Part shown: piece after piece, positions 63,692 to 64,000 of the stretch
How the letters are laid out: the number at the start of each line of letters is the position of its first letter
Position numbering within the stretch: position 1 is the stretch's first letter
From: Algoriphagus formosus
GTDB lineage: Bacteria > Bacteroidota > Bacteroidia > Cytophagales > Cyclobacteriaceae
Assembly: GCF_002807035.1 (NCBI RefSeq)
Contig: NZ_NIUC01000002.1
Coordinates: 1,083,267 to 1,147,266, forward strand
Direction: 5' to 3'
Length of the DNA: 64,000 bases
Program-made: the position numbers and the translations under genes
The notes under the pieces: generated by a model
Told to the model about the DNA's origin: nothing
The model's database searches: none
Seen by the model: only the letters and a program-made list of their open reading frames with translations

Positions 63692-64000
63692 TTAGCTTTC
63701 CTGCACATGTTTTTGATACAGCCTGCGAAAGTATAAGGCAAATAGTGTCAGCAAACCCACAATGATCGCTCCCAAAACGATACCTTTCACCAAGCGGATT
63801 TCTGTTCTTTTCAATGGAAACCTCGGAGAATCAATGATTTGAATCAGGGGAGAATTGTTGCGGTGATTGACCTTGGCAATTTCCAGGTTCTTGACGATTT
63901 CCTGATAGACAGCTGCCGTCGCCTGCACGTCGATTTGTCGCTTACGGCTTTCGACCTGAGCGGAATTTAGCAATGGGTTCACATTGGGTACCCGATCCGT
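63692..64000 (-). CDS. Wzz-type chain-length determinant, C-terminal end only
   Basis: 103 residues are visible; the gene runs off the right edge. The end is characteristic of Wzz/GNVR proteins: RKRQIDVQATAAVYQEIVKNLEIAKV, then NNSPLIQIIDSPRFPLKR and one membrane helix (VLGAIIVGLLTLFALYF) with a short tail. No kinase domain is present in the visible part. Probably the first gene of the cluster seen here. Confidence 0.88.
   Translation of the reverse strand, partial: TDRVPNVNPLLNSAQVESRKRQIDVQATAAVYQEIVKNLEIAKVNHRNNSPLIQIIDSPRFPLKRTEIRLVKGIVLGAIIVGLLTLFALYFRRLYQKHVQES

Noticed and set aside
1..64000. tRNA, rRNA or insertion-sequence transposase genes
   Set aside because: No cloverleaf, ribosomal segment or transposase-like protein was seen in any gap or frame by eye; a covariance scan was not possible.

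Overview
The window comes from a gliding-type Bacteroidota genome, most likely Cyclobacteriaceae (Algoriphagus-like). This placement is inferred from gene content and promoter style, not from a database search. Signs are GldD, a PorP/SprF protein, a protein with the gliding-motility (type IX secretion) C-terminal domain, LytTR signalling, a kynurenine branch for NAD synthesis, promoters of the TTG-N20-TAnnTTTG type, and starts without Shine-Dalgarno sequences.

Layout. 1-4650: end of a 3-methyladenine glycosylase gene, then leftward genes for an NhaD antiporter, an amino acid dehydrogenase and AnmK. 4751-10307: coaX with an unusual 100-nt leader, an outer membrane protein, a TPR protein, LptC, a small membrane protein and a CBS/CorC-type protein. 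10393-14855: a SurA/PpiD-type foldase, DUF493, pterin dehydratase, RsmI and an inositol-phosphatase family enzyme. 14847-21824: an AEC transporter, glyA, tatC, rpiB, an acetyltransferase, a chitinase-like lipoprotein and a lone ExbB/TolQ-like protein. 22036-30314: a LytS/LytTR pair, M28 peptidase, PD40 lipoprotein, MscS channel, porin, DUF2306 protein and an iron-sulfur photolyase. 30373-34346: two surface-related genes, each behind a copy of the same ~300-bp AT-rich leader. 34812-39632: pheS, fasciclin, DUF4382, ribD, msrC and an unknown protein. 39632-44639: a dipeptidase, then 3-hydroxyanthranilate dioxygenase, kynureninase, kynurenine monooxygenase and a nitroreductase. 44675-52762: DinB, GldD, a sodium-solute symporter, a choice-of-anchor I lipoprotein, a NahK-like kinase and RecG. 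52763-53435 is a repeat-filled gap. 53436-64000 is a leftward exopolysaccharide cluster (Wzz end, Wzx, glycosyltransferases, Wzy, methyltransferases) interrupted by a rightward Fic gene.

Most notable. (1) coaX and kynU, 36 kb apart, are each preceded by exactly 100 nt of homologous leader that ends at the start codon, folds into a hairpin with a variable loop, and contains an open small reading frame. (2) The PorP/SprF gene and the C-terminal-domain surface protein gene carry duplicated ~300-bp upstream regions with a 72-nt core matching at 70 positions and a shared hairpin. (3) In the polysaccharide cluster a methyltransferase gene is broken at a G8 tract (possible phase variation). A displaced 3' end of the wzy gene lies 0.9 kb downstream of the present one, which suggests cassette exchange that made a chimeric polymerase. 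(4) Two exact-period 224-bp tandem repeats separate recG from the polysaccharide cluster. (5) Several genes have a -7 box 1-4 nt before the start codon, which suggests leaderless mRNAs.
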